Positions 1 to 9,630 of a stretch of 64,000 nt of DNA are shown here, one piece after another. The translations under genes and the position numbers were made by a program. The notes below the pieces were generated by a model. It had not been told where the DNA came from and ran no database searches. It saw nothing but the letters and a program-made list of their open reading frames with translations. Origin of the DNA: Pseudomonas sp. B6002. Its GTDB lineage: Bacteria; Pseudomonadota; Gammaproteobacteria; Pseudomonadales; Pseudomonadaceae. The stretch spans positions 157,580 through 221,579 of the forward strand of contig NZ_JACAOY010000004.1 of the NCBI RefSeq assembly GCF_013385985.1, written 5' to 3'. The number at the start of each line of letters is the position of its first letter. Positions within the stretch are counted from its first letter, which is position 1.

Positions 1-131
1 CCGAGTGTTGGGGCAAGAGCCCTTTTGGTTACTTTTGGCTGGGCCGGCATTCCGGGCTCTTTTCCAAAAGTGACCCGCCGTAAGGGCGGAACCATAAGCC
101 GCCGTTACCCAAAAAACGGATATGTACTCAA
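1..131. repeat. Dispersed Pseudomonas intergenic repeat with inverted arms
   Basis: Non-coding block ending the window on the left. It has an imperfect 12-bp inverted pair (GGTTACTTTTGG at 26-37 and CCAAAAGTGACC at 64-75, one mismatch), then a small CCGCC...GGGCGG hairpin and the tail CCGCCGTTACCC...GGATATGTACTC. From memory this composite is very common between genes in P. fluorescens-group genomes; its function is unknown. It abuts the stop codon of the gene at 132, so it may also serve as that transcript's 3' end. Confidence 0.6.
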
Positions 132-1303
132 TCAAAAACAGCGTGCCCGCATAAAATCCCCCCACCGTCGCACCAGGTAGTTGTGCTCATCCATCACCGA
201 ATTCCACACCGCAATATGCCCCATGCGCTGCTCATAAGAACCCCCATCACGCACGTCGCCAATGTCGATCAACGGCAATCCATCGCTACCCAACAACTCC
301 TCCCGCGCAGGCAATCCGGCATACCAGTAATCCCATTCGGCACTGCTGAGGTGGTCACGGCTGCGCGCCGGGTTACCGATGTAATACCCCTGGCGCGCCA
401 TCACCGCACCCGGCCAACCCGACAGCCACCAATTGAGGTAGGCATACGCCGCATCCAACACCGCCCCCTGCGCATGGCGTGACAACGACAACCCGCCGAA
501 CCACGCGCGATAACCTTCACGCGGCACCGCCAAGCGATACTTCACCCCCGCGCGATGCAGGCGCATCAAGGTCGGCGACCACAGGCTCTGAATATCGATG
601 GTCGGGCTGAGCATCAATTGCGCCGCCTCTTCGTCATCCGACCAGAACGCCGCAAAGTGCCCTTCCCTCTGCTTGCGCACCAGTATGTCGGCGAGCACGT
701 CGATCTCTTCGATGCTCATGTTGCCGATGTCCTTGAACTGCGCCAGCCCCGCGCCCTGTACCGCCAGCGCCGCGTCCAGGGCACCGATGGCCGCGTCGCT
801 TTGCAATGCGGTACGCGCGCTCCAGGCCGGGTCCAGCAACCACCCCCAACTTTCGTTGCCATGGCAAAAACCCTCGGGCAAGCGCTCGGGGCGGTAGGCG
901 AAACTGTCGGCGTTGTGAGTCAGGGGCAACATGCTGATGCGCTCGGTCACCGTGCTGCCAAGGCTGCCGTCGTGCTGCACGAACAGGCGCTCGCTCGGGA
1001 CGCTGCCACTGCCCAGGCGATCATCGGCCGACAGCCGCCCGCGCTTGGGCAGGTCGTTGATCTCATGCCACAGCGCGATACGCCGCGTGTCGATCGGCTG
1101 GATCGCCCGCGCCGGCCACACGAAGTCGACGTTGTGAAACCACTGATCGTAAAGGTCGTAGCTGTCGGGTTGCATCACCGCGATGCGCTGGGCCTGTTCC
1201 ACATCGTGCACCTGATACACCAGGCGAATGCCCAGGTCTTGTTCGGCCCGCACGCGCAGGCATTCGAGCAGGGTCACCGAGGTGCCGAGGACGCGTAAGG
1301 TGA

Positions 1304-1307
<4 letters not shown>
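132..1307 (-). CDS. Solute-binding-protein-like (PotD-type) protein lacking a signal peptide
   Basis: 391 aa. The fold looks like the type-2 periplasmic binding proteins of polyamine/iron ABC transporters: a beta-strand start (ITLRVLGTSVTLLE), a DLYDQW segment, and a C-terminal NPARS...LSSAEWDYWYAG stretch typical of PotD-like proteins. The start at 1307 is set by an ATGA overlap with the stop of the upstream GTPase gene, so the two are translationally coupled; an open frame continues upstream but there it only shadows the GTPase. No N-terminal hydrophobic signal is visible, and no ABC permease or ATPase gene lies in the window, so export and a transport role are unproven. It could be a cytoplasmic ligand-binding protein. 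Last gene of the leftward catabolic cluster. Confidence 0.7.
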
Positions 1308-2278
<971 letters not shown>

Positions 2279-2303
2279 ATTCCAACCTCATGACGCGTCC
2301 CCT

Positions 2304-2386
2304 TGTAGGAGCCCGGCTTGTCGAATCGTCGCACCGCGGCGATGGCGTATTCAGAATCGCCATCGCCGGCAAGCCGGGCTCCTACA
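2304..2386. repeat. REP/REPIN palindrome (TGTAGGAGCC class)
   Basis: Two inverted REP arms, TGTAGGAGCCCGGCTTG on the left and CAAGCCGGGCTCCTACA on the right, flank a short linker with its own GGCGATGGCG / CGCCATCGCC pair. It sits inside the operon between the 102-aa gene and the GTPase gene. Confidence 0.85.
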
Positions 2387-2388
2387 GG

Positions 2389-2697
2389 TCAGGGTGTTTC
2401 AGCAAGCACGTTTAGGTGATCGAGCAGTTTGGGATCAAGGGGATCCAGCGGCCGCCCAAGCATGACCTCGGCCGCCTGCCAGAGTTGATCCAAACCGCTG
2501 GCCAATGCCTGTTTGCCGGTGGCACCCAACAACAGGTAGGAGGCGCCCTGGAAGTCCTCGACCTTGAGCCGGAACACCGCCAGCACTTGGTTGATCGCCG
2601 CGATCCGGCGCAGGCGCTCGCGGCGCCTTGGCAGTTCATCGCCCAGGGGGTCGCTCCAGTGCAGGTCTTCGCCGAGCAATCCGCAGAGTCCGCACAT
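2389..2697 (-). CDS. Small hypothetical protein with N-terminal CGLCG motif
   Basis: 102 aa, begins MCGLCGLLGEDLHW. The two cysteines three residues apart at the very N-terminus could bind a metal or act as a redox pair. The rest is predicted helical and charged (DELPRRRERLRR, then a leucine-rich middle). The start at 2697 is preceded by GAGG about 8 bp upstream, and the upstream dehydrogenase stops 13 bp earlier, so it is in the operon. I do not recognise a named family. Placement just before a COG0523 GTPase invites a metal-handling role, which is inference only. Confidence 0.75.
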   Translation of the reverse strand: MCGLCGLLGEDLHWSDPLGDELPRRRERLRRIAAINQVLAVFRLKVEDFQGASYLLLGATGKQALASGLDQLWQAAEVMLGRPLDPLDPKLLDHLNVLAETP

Positions 2698-2710
2698 GGC
2701 TAAACCTCGC

Positions 2711-3460
2711 TCATGGCATGACGTCGCCGGAGTTCGGGCCCAGGGTCTGGCCGACGAACAGATTGCCGCCGGGCTCGCTGGCGAGCAGCACGGCGGTGGG
2801 CGCCACTTCATCAGCCAGACCGAAGCGGCCCAGGGGCAGTTCCTTGGCCTTGGCGCGCTTCCAATCGTCGCTGATCCCGCCCACCAGCGGCGTTTCAATC
2901 GGGCCAGGGGCGATGGCATTGACCAGCACGTTGTCCTTGGCCACTTCCAGGGCCAGGGATTTGGTGAAGCCAATCACGCCCGCCTTGGCCGCCGCGTAAT
3001 GGGTAAGTTCGGCACCGCCCTTGATGCCCAGTTGCGACGCCACGTTGATGATGCGTCCCCAGCGCTGCGCCAGCATGTGCGGCAAGGCGCGCTGGCTGGC
3101 GACGAACACACTGGTGAGGTCGACGCGCAGCATGTCGTTCCACATCTCGATGGACAGGTCGACACAGCGCGCCTGAGTGAGCATGCCCGCGTTGTTGACC
3201 AGAATGTCGATGCCACCGAAGTGTTCGACGCAGCGGTCCACACTGGCCTGGGCGCCTTCGACGGTGCCGACGTCTGCCAGGCACTCGACCACCTCGGCGC
3301 CGAGGTTGCGGCAAGTGATCGCGGTTTCGGCGAGGCTCGCGGCATTGCGGTCGGCCAGCAGCAGGCGTGCGCCTTCGGCGGCATAGGCACGGGCGATGGC
3401 GGCACCGATGCCGCTGGCGGCGCCGGTGATCACAGCGCGTCGGTTAATGAGTTGGTTCAT
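2711..3460 (-). CDS. SDR-family oxidoreductase (first of two)
   Basis: 249 aa, a classical short-chain dehydrogenase of typical length. The NAD(P)-binding TGAASGIG motif is at residues 12-19, NNAG occurs mid-protein, and the catalytic Ser...Tyr-x3-Lys set is visible (Ser in VASQ, then YAAAK). The C-terminal segment ends with a glycine-rich GQTLGPNSGD. It would interconvert a hydroxyl and a carbonyl group on an intermediate of the pathway encoded here; the substrate cannot be read from the sequence. It is a paralogue of the SDR at 3603-4367, from which it is separated by a REP element. Confidence 0.9.
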   Translation of the reverse strand: MNQLINRRAVITGAASGIGAAIARAYAAEGARLLLADRNAASLAETAITCRNLGAEVVECLADVGTVEGAQASVDRCVEHFGGIDILVNNAGMLTQARCVDLSIEMWNDMLRVDLTSVFVASQRALPHMLAQRWGRIINVASQLGIKGGAELTHYAAAKAGVIGFTKSLALEVAKDNVLVNAIAPGPIETPLVGGISDDWKRAKAKELPLGRFGLADEVAPTAVLLASEPGGNLFVGQTLGPNSGDVMP

Positions 3461-3493
3461 ACAAAAATCTCCTCAGACAAAACACCGATCCAT

Positions 3494-3582
3494 TGTGGGA
3501 GCTGGCTTGCCTGCGATGGCGGTGGGTCAGCAGCACATGTATTCACTGAACCACCGCCATCGCAGGCAAGCCAGCTCCCACA
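3494..3582. repeat. REP/REPIN palindrome (TGTGGGAGCTGG class)
   Basis: Inverted arms TGTGGGAGCTGGCTTGCC and GGCAAGCCAGCTCCCACA around a short linker that itself carries CGATGGCGGTGG / CCACCGCCATCG. It lies in the 142-bp gap between the two SDR genes of one operon. Confidence 0.9.
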
Positions 3583-3602
3583 TTTGGATCTATGTACATC
3601 CG

Positions 3603-4367
3603 TTAGTCTGGCCAGCGCACTGTGAGACCACCGTCGATCACGATGCTCTGGCCCGTGAGGTAGCTCGACGCTTCACTGGTCAAGAACTGCACCAGCGACG
3701 CCACTTCATCCGCCCGCCCGACCCGGCCCAGGGGAATCGCCCGCGCAGCCTTGGCCAGCCCTTCCGGCCCCAGCGAGTTCTGCGCATCCAGCGACTGCGG
3801 CGTCTCGATCAACCCGGGAATCACCGCGTTGCAGCGAATCCCCAGCGGCGCCAACTCCACCGCCAGCGAACGGCACAACCCCGGCACACCGGCCTTGGCC
3901 GCCGCGTAGTGGCTGTGCTCCTGCCAGCCGTACACGCCGCCGGCAATCGACGAGATCGCCACCAGCGCGCCGCCCTCACGCATATGCCGCGTCGCCGTGC
4001 GGAAGGTGCGCATCACCCCCGTCAGGTCGACATTGAGCATCTCGTCCCACAGTGCATCGCTCATCTCCAGCAACGGTGCGCGGCGCAACAAACCAGCGTT
4101 GGCCACCGCGTAATCCAGGCGGCCGAAATGCTGCACGGCTTGCTCGGCCAGCGCATCCACCGAGGCGCTGTTGCCCACGTCCAGGGGCAGCATCAGGCAC
4201 TCACCGCCCACCGCTTCTACCAGGCCCACGGTGGTGTGCGGGTCGTGAGGGTCGGCCGGGTAATACCCGCCGACCACCGCTACGCCCTTTTGCGCATAGG
4301 CAACGGCGAGGGCTTGGCCAATGCCGCTGGCGGCACCGGTAATCAAGGCAACTTTACGACTCATCAT
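3603..4367 (-). CDS. SDR-family oxidoreductase (second of two)
   Basis: 254 aa. Classical SDR with TGAASGIG near residue 10, NAGL at about residue 90, Ser (AISS) and YAAAK catalytic residues, and the common C-terminal GQSIVIDGG signature. The MFS transporter gene ends 7 bp upstream of the start, so the two are co-transcribed. It resembles 3-oxoacyl-ACP reductase-like catabolic dehydrogenases, but the substrate is unknown. Having two diverged SDRs in one operon suggests consecutive oxidations or opposite stereospecificities on a hydroxylated intermediate (inference). Confidence 0.9.
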   Translation of the reverse strand: MMSRKVALITGAASGIGQALAVAYAQKGVAVVGGYYPADPHDPHTTVGLVEAVGGECLMLPLDVGNSASVDALAEQAVQHFGRLDYAVANAGLLRRAPLLEMSDALWDEMLNVDLTGVMRTFRTATRHMREGGALVAISSIAGGVYGWQEHSHYAAAKAGVPGLCRSLAVELAPLGIRCNAVIPGLIETPQSLDAQNSLGPEGLAKAARAIPLGRVGRADEVASLVQFLTSEASSYLTGQSIVIDGGLTVRWPD

Positions 4368-4374
4368 TCACTCC

Positions 4375-5715
4375 TTACTGAACGGTTTCCGGACGCACAT
4401 GGCGAGCGGCGAACATCAAGGCGCCGGACAGGAAGCACGGCAGTGCACCGAACCACAACGCGGCGGTCTGCCAGTCGCTGCCGGCCGACAGCACCTGGGT
4501 GGCGCCAAAGCCTGCGACCACCGCGCCGATCGGGCCCATGGCATGGATGATCGCGCCACCGGTGGCGCGGATGCTGGTGGGGAAACTTTCACTGATGAAG
4601 AACAGCGCCGCCGAATACGGACCGATCAGGAAGAACAGGCCCAGGCTGTACAGCCCGACCACCATCGCCATGTTGCTCGGGCCGAACAGCATGCCGGCGA
4701 ACGACAGCCCGCCGAGCATCCAGCCCAGGCCGATCACGTTGCGACGGCCGATCTTGTCGCCCATCCAGCCATGACTGAGGTAACCGCAGTAACCCACCAG
4801 GTTCGACAGCACGAGGATGATCAGTGAGTTCTCGAACGAGATGTGGTGAACGCTGACGATCACCGAGGTGCCCAGCACGCTGAACACCTGAATCGCCGCC
4901 CAGTTGAGCAGCAGCGCTGCGCCGATCACCAGCGTGGCGCGACGGGCCGGTCCACGGAACGCAGCCTTGAGACCGGCCTTGCTGTGTTCGTCATAGTCGA
5001 CGCCGTAGGTCACCGCGACGTTTTGCGCTTCTTTCACCGCGCCGCTTTTACGCAGCTCGCTGATGCGCTGGTGGATCTGGAACTGCGGGCTCTCCTTGAG
5101 CTTGCGCGCCATGATCGCAATCACGATGGCGGGGATCGCGGCGAAGATGAAGCAGCCCTGCCAGCCGATGATCGGCAGCAACAACGCAGTCAAACCGGCA
5201 GCGATCAACGCCCCTACCGGCCAGCCGCCCTGCACCAGGCTGTAGATAAAGCCACGGCGCTTGGTCAGGCGCGGGTCTTCCGAGGCGCCATACAACTCAC
5301 TCAAATACGTGGCGTTGACGGTTTCCTCGGCATAACCCAGGCCACCCAACGAACGGATCAGAATCAGCGGTGACTTGCCCCACGCGCCGCCAATCGCCGT
5401 CAGCGCAGAGCACAGCGCAGAACCGGCCACGGTGAAGATGATGCCTTTGCGCCGGCCCAACTTATCCACAACCGGGCCAATGGCAAAGGCGACCACCGCC
5501 GTGCCCACGGCGACCCAGGTCGCGATTTGCGCTTGCTCCACTTCACCCCAGCCAAAGTGGCGGCCGATCTCCGGCAGCAGGGTGCCAAACAGGATGAAGT
5601 CATACACCGCAAACACCCAGGCGAAGAACGCGATCCAGGTGGCGAAGCGCACTTCCTGGGACGTCAGTTGCCGGGGTTTCCAGCCGGTCAGGTCAAGCTT
5701 GTTGTAGATAGACAT
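4375..5715 (-). CDS. MFS transporter, metabolite:H+ symporter type
   Basis: 446 aa with about twelve hydrophobic segments and the loop 2-3 signature DKLGRRKG, repeated in the second half as DKIGRR. The central cytoplasmic loop is long and charged, as in sugar/organic-acid symporters. The start at 5715 is preferred over an upstream in-frame ATG because GAGG sits 8 bp before it. Flanked by hydrolase and dehydrogenase genes, it most likely imports the pathway substrate. A REP element fills the gap to the upstream imidase gene. Confidence 0.88.
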   Translation of the reverse strand: MSIYNKLDLTGWKPRQLTSQEVRFATWIAFFAWVFAVYDFILFGTLLPEIGRHFGWGEVEQAQIATWVAVGTAVVAFAIGPVVDKLGRRKGIIFTVAGSALCSALTAIGGAWGKSPLILIRSLGGLGYAEETVNATYLSELYGASEDPRLTKRRGFIYSLVQGGWPVGALIAAGLTALLLPIIGWQGCFIFAAIPAIVIAIMARKLKESPQFQIHQRISELRKSGAVKEAQNVAVTYGVDYDEHSKAGLKAAFRGPARRATLVIGAALLLNWAAIQVFSVLGTSVIVSVHHISFENSLIILVLSNLVGYCGYLSHGWMGDKIGRRNVIGLGWMLGGLSFAGMLFGPSNMAMVVGLYSLGLFFLIGPYSAALFFISESFPTSIRATGGAIIHAMGPIGAVVAGFGATQVLSAGSDWQTAALWFGALPCFLSGALMFAARHVRPETVQ

Positions 5716-5765
5716 GGGTTGCGCCTCAGGGATGGGAGCATTGGGGGCCAATTACGCAAACCACC

Positions 5766-5849
5766 TGTAGGAGCCGGCTTGCCGGCGATGGCGCCCTTGA
5801 AATTCACGCAGGTCTCAAGGGCCTCATCGCCGGCAAGCCGGCTCCTACA
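5766..5849. repeat. REP/REPIN palindrome (TGTAGGAGCC class)
   Basis: Arms TGTAGGAGCCGGCTTGCCGG and the matching CCGGCAAGCCGGCTCCTACA, with GCGATGGCGCCCTTGA / TCAAGGGCC-like inner sequence. It sits between the imidase and MFS genes of the operon. Confidence 0.9.
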
Positions 5850-5861
5850 AGGTGGGCGACA

Positions 5862-6740
5862 TCAGGTACGGGGTTGGCGGCGGATAAAGTCGTCGGCGAT
5901 TTCGTCGAAGGTGACGAAGCGCACGCCGGCATGGCTCTGGATGTGTTCGATCAGTCGCTCCAGCATCAGCAGCACTTGCGGGCGGCCGGACACGTCCGGG
6001 TGAATGGTCATGGTGAACACCGCGTGTTCATGCTCGCGGTAAACCCAGTCGAACTGGTCGCGCCACATTTCTTCGAGGTGACGCGGGTTGACGAAGCCGT
6101 GACTGTTGGGGGCTTTCTTGATGAACATCATTGGCGGCAGGTCATCGAGGTACCAGTTGGCCGGGATCTCCACCAGGTCGGTTTCTTCGCCACGCACCAG
6201 GGGTTTCATCCAGGTGTCGGGGTGCTGGCTGTAGTCGATCTTGGTCCAGCTGTCGCCCTTGCGCACGTAGTAGGGATGGAAGTCGTTGTGCATCAGGCTG
6301 TGGTCGTACTTGATGCCTTTTTTCAGCAGCAGCTCGTTGGTGACCTTGCTGAATTCCCACCACGGCGCCACGTAACCGGTGGGGCGTTTGCCAGTGACCT
6401 GGGTGATCAGCTCGATGGATTTATCCAGGACGATCTCTTCCTGTTCGGCCGTCATGGCGATGGGGTTTTCGTGGCTGTAGCCATGCACACCAATTTCGTG
6501 GCCGGCGTCGGCCACGGCCTTCATCTGCTCGGGGAAGGTTTCCATCGAGTGGCCGGGGATAAACCAGGTGGTGCGCAGGCCGTAGCGTTCGAACAATTTG
6601 AGCAGGCGTGGCGCGCCGACTTCACCGGCGAACAGGCCGCGGGAGATGTCGTCCGGCGAGTCTTCGCCGCCGTAGGAACCGAGCCAGCCGGCGACGGCGT
6701 CAACGTCGACGCCGAATGCACAGAGAATGTCTTTAGCCAT
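5862..6740 (-). CDS. Polysaccharide-deacetylase-fold hydrolase, probable cyclic imide hydrolase (imidase)
   Basis: 292 aa. It has the NodB-homology layout of metal-dependent deacetylases: an early acidic motif (VDVDAV, residues 11-16) and the HGYSH metal-ligand pair (His86, His90), with a PuuE/PgdA-like continuation (YVAPWWEFS). From memory it closely resembles the P. putida imidase (about 293 aa), which opens cyclic imides such as succinimide to half-amides and shares this fold; that equivalence is an inference. The amidase gene ends 11 bp upstream, which fits imide to half-amide to acid plus ammonia. Alternative: an allantoinase (PuuE)-like amidohydrolase. Confidence 0.8.
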   Translation of the reverse strand: MAKDILCAFGVDVDAVAGWLGSYGGEDSPDDISRGLFAGEVGAPRLLKLFERYGLRTTWFIPGHSMETFPEQMKAVADAGHEIGVHGYSHENPIAMTAEQEEIVLDKSIELITQVTGKRPTGYVAPWWEFSKVTNELLLKKGIKYDHSLMHNDFHPYYVRKGDSWTKIDYSQHPDTWMKPLVRGEETDLVEIPANWYLDDLPPMMFIKKAPNSHGFVNPRHLEEMWRDQFDWVYREHEHAVFTMTIHPDVSGRPQVLLMLERLIEHIQSHAGVRFVTFDEIADDFIRRQPRT

Positions 6741-6751
6741 GGTGTGTCTCC

Positions 6752-8083
6752 TTAAACGTTGAGTACGGATTCGACGGACAACGCAGCGCGCAACAGGCGA
6801 GCGTCCTCCCCCGTCGGGGCACTGAGCAGCAGCCCGGTGGGCAGGCCCCCGGCATCGCGGCCGCTGGGCAAGGTCACGCCGGGCATGTCGAGCAAACTGC
6901 CCGGCATGGTCAGGCGCAGGGTGGCGAGGTTGGTGGTGACGAAGAGGTCGTCGTCGGCTTCCAGCGGCGCGAGGGGCGGCGCCACGTGGGCGACGGTTGG
7001 GGTGATGAGCACGGCGCCGTCGAGGTCATCGATCAGTTGTTGTTGCAGGCGCTGGCGCGCGTCCATCAGGTGCAGCAGTTGGCTGGCGGGCAGCGCACGC
7101 GCGGCTTCGAGGCGACGGCGCACGCGAGGGTCGAGCTGTTCGGCGTCGGCGCTGTCGAGCAAGGCTTCATGCAGGGCAAAGGCTTCGAAGGAACCTAGCC
7201 AGCCTTGGTTTTTGATCAGCGCCAGGGTGGCCTGGAAGGTGGCCGACGGGCGCACTTCTACCAGGGCGCCGTGGGCTCGCAATTGATCAATGGCACGCAG
7301 CAGGTTGTTGCGCACGGCCGGCTCGATGTCTTCCAGGGCGCCTTGTTCAAGCACAAAACGCTGGCCCTTGAGGCTGCGCGCGCTGTGGGTGTGGGCACGG
7401 CCGTGAAGCAGGTCGTCGATGGCCAAGGCATCGCGCACGCTACGGGTCAGCGGGCCGAGGCTGTCGAGGGTGTGGGCCAGGGGAAACACGCCGTCGCGGC
7501 TGTAACGTCTACTGCTGCTGCGATAGCCGACCAGGCCATTGAGCGCGGCGGGAATGCGGATTGAGCCTGCCGTGTCGGTGCCCATGGCGATCGGTACGAT
7601 CCCGGCTGCCACGGCAACCGCCGATCCCGAGGAAGAGCCACCGGGAATACGCGGTTGGTCGTTCCCGTGGGGATTGTGTGGCGTGCCGAAATGCGGGTTC
7701 AGGCCCAGGCCGGAATACGCCAGTTCGCTGAGGTTGGTCTTGCCCACGCTGACCATCCCGGCGCGGCACAACAGGCCCACCGTGGGCGCATCCAGCAAGG
7801 CCTGGGGCGCATGCCGACGGTAGGCGGCGCCGGCCGTGGTGACGCTGCCGGCCATGTCGAACAGATCTTTCCAGGCCAGCGGCACACCGTCGAACACACT
7901 CAACGGCTGGCCGGCACGCCAGCGGGCGGCGGCGGCCTCGGCTTCACGGCGGGCGCGCTCGGCGGTCAGGGAAATAAACACGCCTGGGCAGCGGCTCGCT
8001 TGATCGAGCGCCTGTTCGAGGGCCTGCACCGGGTCGCTGCGACCGCTGGCAAAAGCCTCGGCCATGGAAGTGGCGTCTGACAT
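6752..8083 (-). CDS. Amidase (amidase-signature family)
   Basis: 443 aa. It carries the amidase signature: catalytic Lys in the WKDLFD segment, [14 protein letters not shown], and the nucleophile-bearing [13 protein letters not shown], giving the Ser-cisSer-Lys triad. Start at 8083: GAGG lies 9 bp upstream, inside a longer open frame whose first GTG overlaps that ribosome site. First gene of the leftward operon; a 27-bp palindrome lies 18 bp upstream of the ATG, where a repressor would block it. Likely hydrolyses the half-amide produced by the downstream imidase (inference). Gatatase subunit A is unlikely given the context. Confidence 0.92.
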   Translation of the reverse strand: MSDATSMAEAFASGRSDPVQALEQALDQASRCPGVFISLTAERARREAEAAAARWRAGQPLSVFDGVPLAWKDLFDMAGSVTTAGAAYRRHAPQALLDAPTVGLLCRAGMVSVGKTNLSELAYSGLGLNPHFGTPHNPHGNDQPRIPGGSSSGSAVAVAAGIVPIAMGTDTAGSIRIPAALNGLVGYRSSSRRYSRDGVFPLAHTLDSLGPLTRSVRDALAIDDLLHGRAHTHSARSLKGQRFVLEQGALEDIEPAVRNNLLRAIDQLRAHGALVEVRPSATFQATLALIKNQGWLGSFEAFALHEALLDSADAEQLDPRVRRRLEAARALPASQLLHLMDARQRLQQQLIDDLDGAVLITPTVAHVAPPLAPLEADDDLFVTTNLATLRLTMPGSLLDMPGVTLPSGRDAGGLPTGLLLSAPTGEDARLLRAALSVESVLNV

Positions 8084-8100
8084 CAAGATGACCCTCACAA

Positions 8101-8127
8101 AACGTACATATTAATAAAATGTACATT
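8101..8127. promoter_or_regulatory. Candidate operator 1 for the divergent GntR regulator
   Basis: Read on the minus strand this is AATGTAC, 13 AT-rich bases (ATTTTATTAATAT), then GTACGTT. The arms are inverted repeats. The same 27-bp design recurs at 8268-8294 in opposite orientation. It lies 18 bp upstream of the amidase start codon. Confidence 0.75.
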
Positions 8128-8267
8128 TTACAAAGGCAGCTTTCGTGCCAGTCTCTGTTGAGTAGTTTTTGCGCAGCGCTGGTTTTTCACCCATAGCTAC
8201 GGGATAGAAGGCTTCAGGCCTGACAAAAAAATCTTGCCTAAACGCCGCGAAGCGCTCTCAATGAAAT

Positions 8268-8294
8268 AATGTATCTTTTATTAATAAGTACATT
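8268..8294. promoter_or_regulatory. Candidate operator 2 for the divergent GntR regulator
   Basis: AATGTAT, 13 bases (CTTTTATTAATAA), GTACATT on the plus strand. It matches the site at 8101-8127 at 23 of 27 positions when that site is read on the minus strand. It lies about 80-110 bp upstream of the regulator gene, a position suited to autoregulation. Confidence 0.75.
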
Positions 8295-8375
8295 TTGGTG
8301 CAGAAAAGTAACATCCCCCTCGGCAAGGCCCCAAATAGGTGCCACTGACGTGGCGCAGAGTGACAGGCACGACTT

Positions 8376-9410
8376 ATGAGAGAATCCCCGGCCACCGTCC
8401 TACATGCCCCAGAGAAACCGATGAAAGCAGTGTCCACCTCGGCCTCCCGTTACGCGATGATTCACCAGGTTCTGCGTGACGCGATCGTCAATGGCACTGC
8501 CCGCCACGGCCTGGTGTTGCTGGAAGCGCCCCTGGCCGAGCTGTTCGGCACCAGCCGCGTGCCGGTGCGCAGGGCCCTGGATTTGCTGCATGACGAAGGC
8601 CTGATCTGCCGTTTCAATGGCCGGGGTTATCTGATCAACCCAGAAGGCCTGGCCATGGAGCCGCTGCGCCTGCCATTGAGCCATGCCCACCTGGGCCTGG
8701 ATGGCGAGCAGGACTTGGTGGACACGCGGCCACTGGGCGAGCGCATCGTCGAGGAGATCGGCGCGGCGCTGTCCACCTGCATCGCCTTCGGGCATTACCG
8801 CCTGGATGAACAAGCCGCCGCCGACCACTACGGGGTCAGCCGCGCGGTGGTGCGTGAGGCGTTGATGCGTTTGCGCGACCGCGGCCTGGTAGAGAAAGAG
8901 CCCTACTCCCAATGGCTGGCCGGGCCGTTGACCGCGCGGGAAGTCACCGAAGACTACGAACTGCGCGCCTGCCTGGAACCCGAAGCGTTGCGCCAGAGCG
9001 CCCCAAACCTCGAGCGCGAACTGCTCGAAGCCATGTTGCAGCGCGTGCTCGACGCCCAGGACAGCCCCCACTGCAGCCTGGAAGCCATCGAGCAGATCGA
9101 AGAAGACCTGCACCAACGCTGCCTGGCCGGCCTGCAAAACCGCAAGATTGCCGCGCTGATCCGCCAGGGCCAGAGCCCGATGATCATCAGCCGGATTTTC
9201 TACCGTTTGCTGGGGATCGGCGCCGATCCGGCGATGTTGGCCGAACATCGCTTGATTCTGGAGTTGCTGCTGCATGGGGCATTTGATGCGGCGGCGTTGA
9301 ACCTGCGTGAGCATTTGCAGCGGGCCAGGCAGCGGATGTTGCAGCGGTTGAAGGTGTTGTCGGTGTTGCCCGAGCAGCCGCTCCCCAGCTACCTGCACAA
9401 AATCAGCTGA
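8376..9410 (+). CDS. GntR/FCD-type transcriptional regulator with two winged-helix domains
   Basis: 344 aa. Two separate GntR-like winged helix-turn-helix regions can be read: residues about 28-87 (LAELFGTSRVPVRRALDLL ending NGRGYLI) and about 119-182 (AAADHYGVSRAVVREALMRL). An all-helical FCD ligand/metal-binding domain follows to about residue 330. Ordinary FadR/VanR-type proteins have one such DNA-binding domain and about 230 aa. Divergent from the amidase operon and probably its repressor. Start uncertain: ATG at 8421 (residue 16) is equally possible, as neither has a strong ribosome site. Confidence 0.85.
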   Translation: MRESPATVLHAPEKPMKAVSTSASRYAMIHQVLRDAIVNGTARHGLVLLEAPLAELFGTSRVPVRRALDLLHDEGLICRFNGRGYLINPEGLAMEPLRLPLSHAHLGLDGEQDLVDTRPLGERIVEEIGAALSTCIAFGHYRLDEQAAADHYGVSRAVVREALMRLRDRGLVEKEPYSQWLAGPLTAREVTEDYELRACLEPEALRQSAPNLERELLEAMLQRVLDAQDSPHCSLEAIEQIEEDLHQRCLAGLQNRKIAALIRQGQSPMIISRIFYRLLGIGADPAMLAEHRLILELLLHGAFDAAALNLREHLQRARQRMLQRLKVLSVLPEQPLPSYLHKIS

Positions 9411-9427
9411 CCCCACACCGTTGCCAA

Positions 9428-9516
9428 TGTGGGAGCTGGCTTGCCTGCGATAGCGGTTCACCCGTTACATCCTCAGCAACTGACACAACGCAATCGCGGG
9501 CAAGCCAGCTCCCACA
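9428..9516. repeat. REP/REPIN palindrome (TGTGGGAGCTGG class)
   Basis: Arms TGTGGGAGCTGGCTTGCC and GGCAAGCCAGCTCCCACA, between the GntR gene and the lon promoter; inner sequences CGATAGCGG and CGCAATCGC. Confidence 0.9.
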
Positions 9517-9571
9517 GGGGCCGCGGTGCGTTGGTCAATATCATGCAATTTGTTGCTAACTGCTCAACGCC

Positions 9572-9600
9572 ATTGAAACCACCGCTGCGCCGCCCCATCT
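9572..9600 (+). promoter_or_regulatory. Heat-shock (sigma-32/RpoH) promoter upstream of the Lon-family gene
   Basis: A -35-like ATTGAAA at 9572-9578 and a -10-like CCCCATCT at 9593-9600, 14 bp apart. The RpoH consensus is CTTGAAA, 13-14 bp, CCCCATNT, so the -10 half is complete and the -35 half differs only at its 5' end. Predicted start about 9607, 24 bp ahead of the ATG. Confidence 0.8.
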
Positions 9601-9630
9601 AACCTCCATACTTCCTTATGCAGGTGCCCC

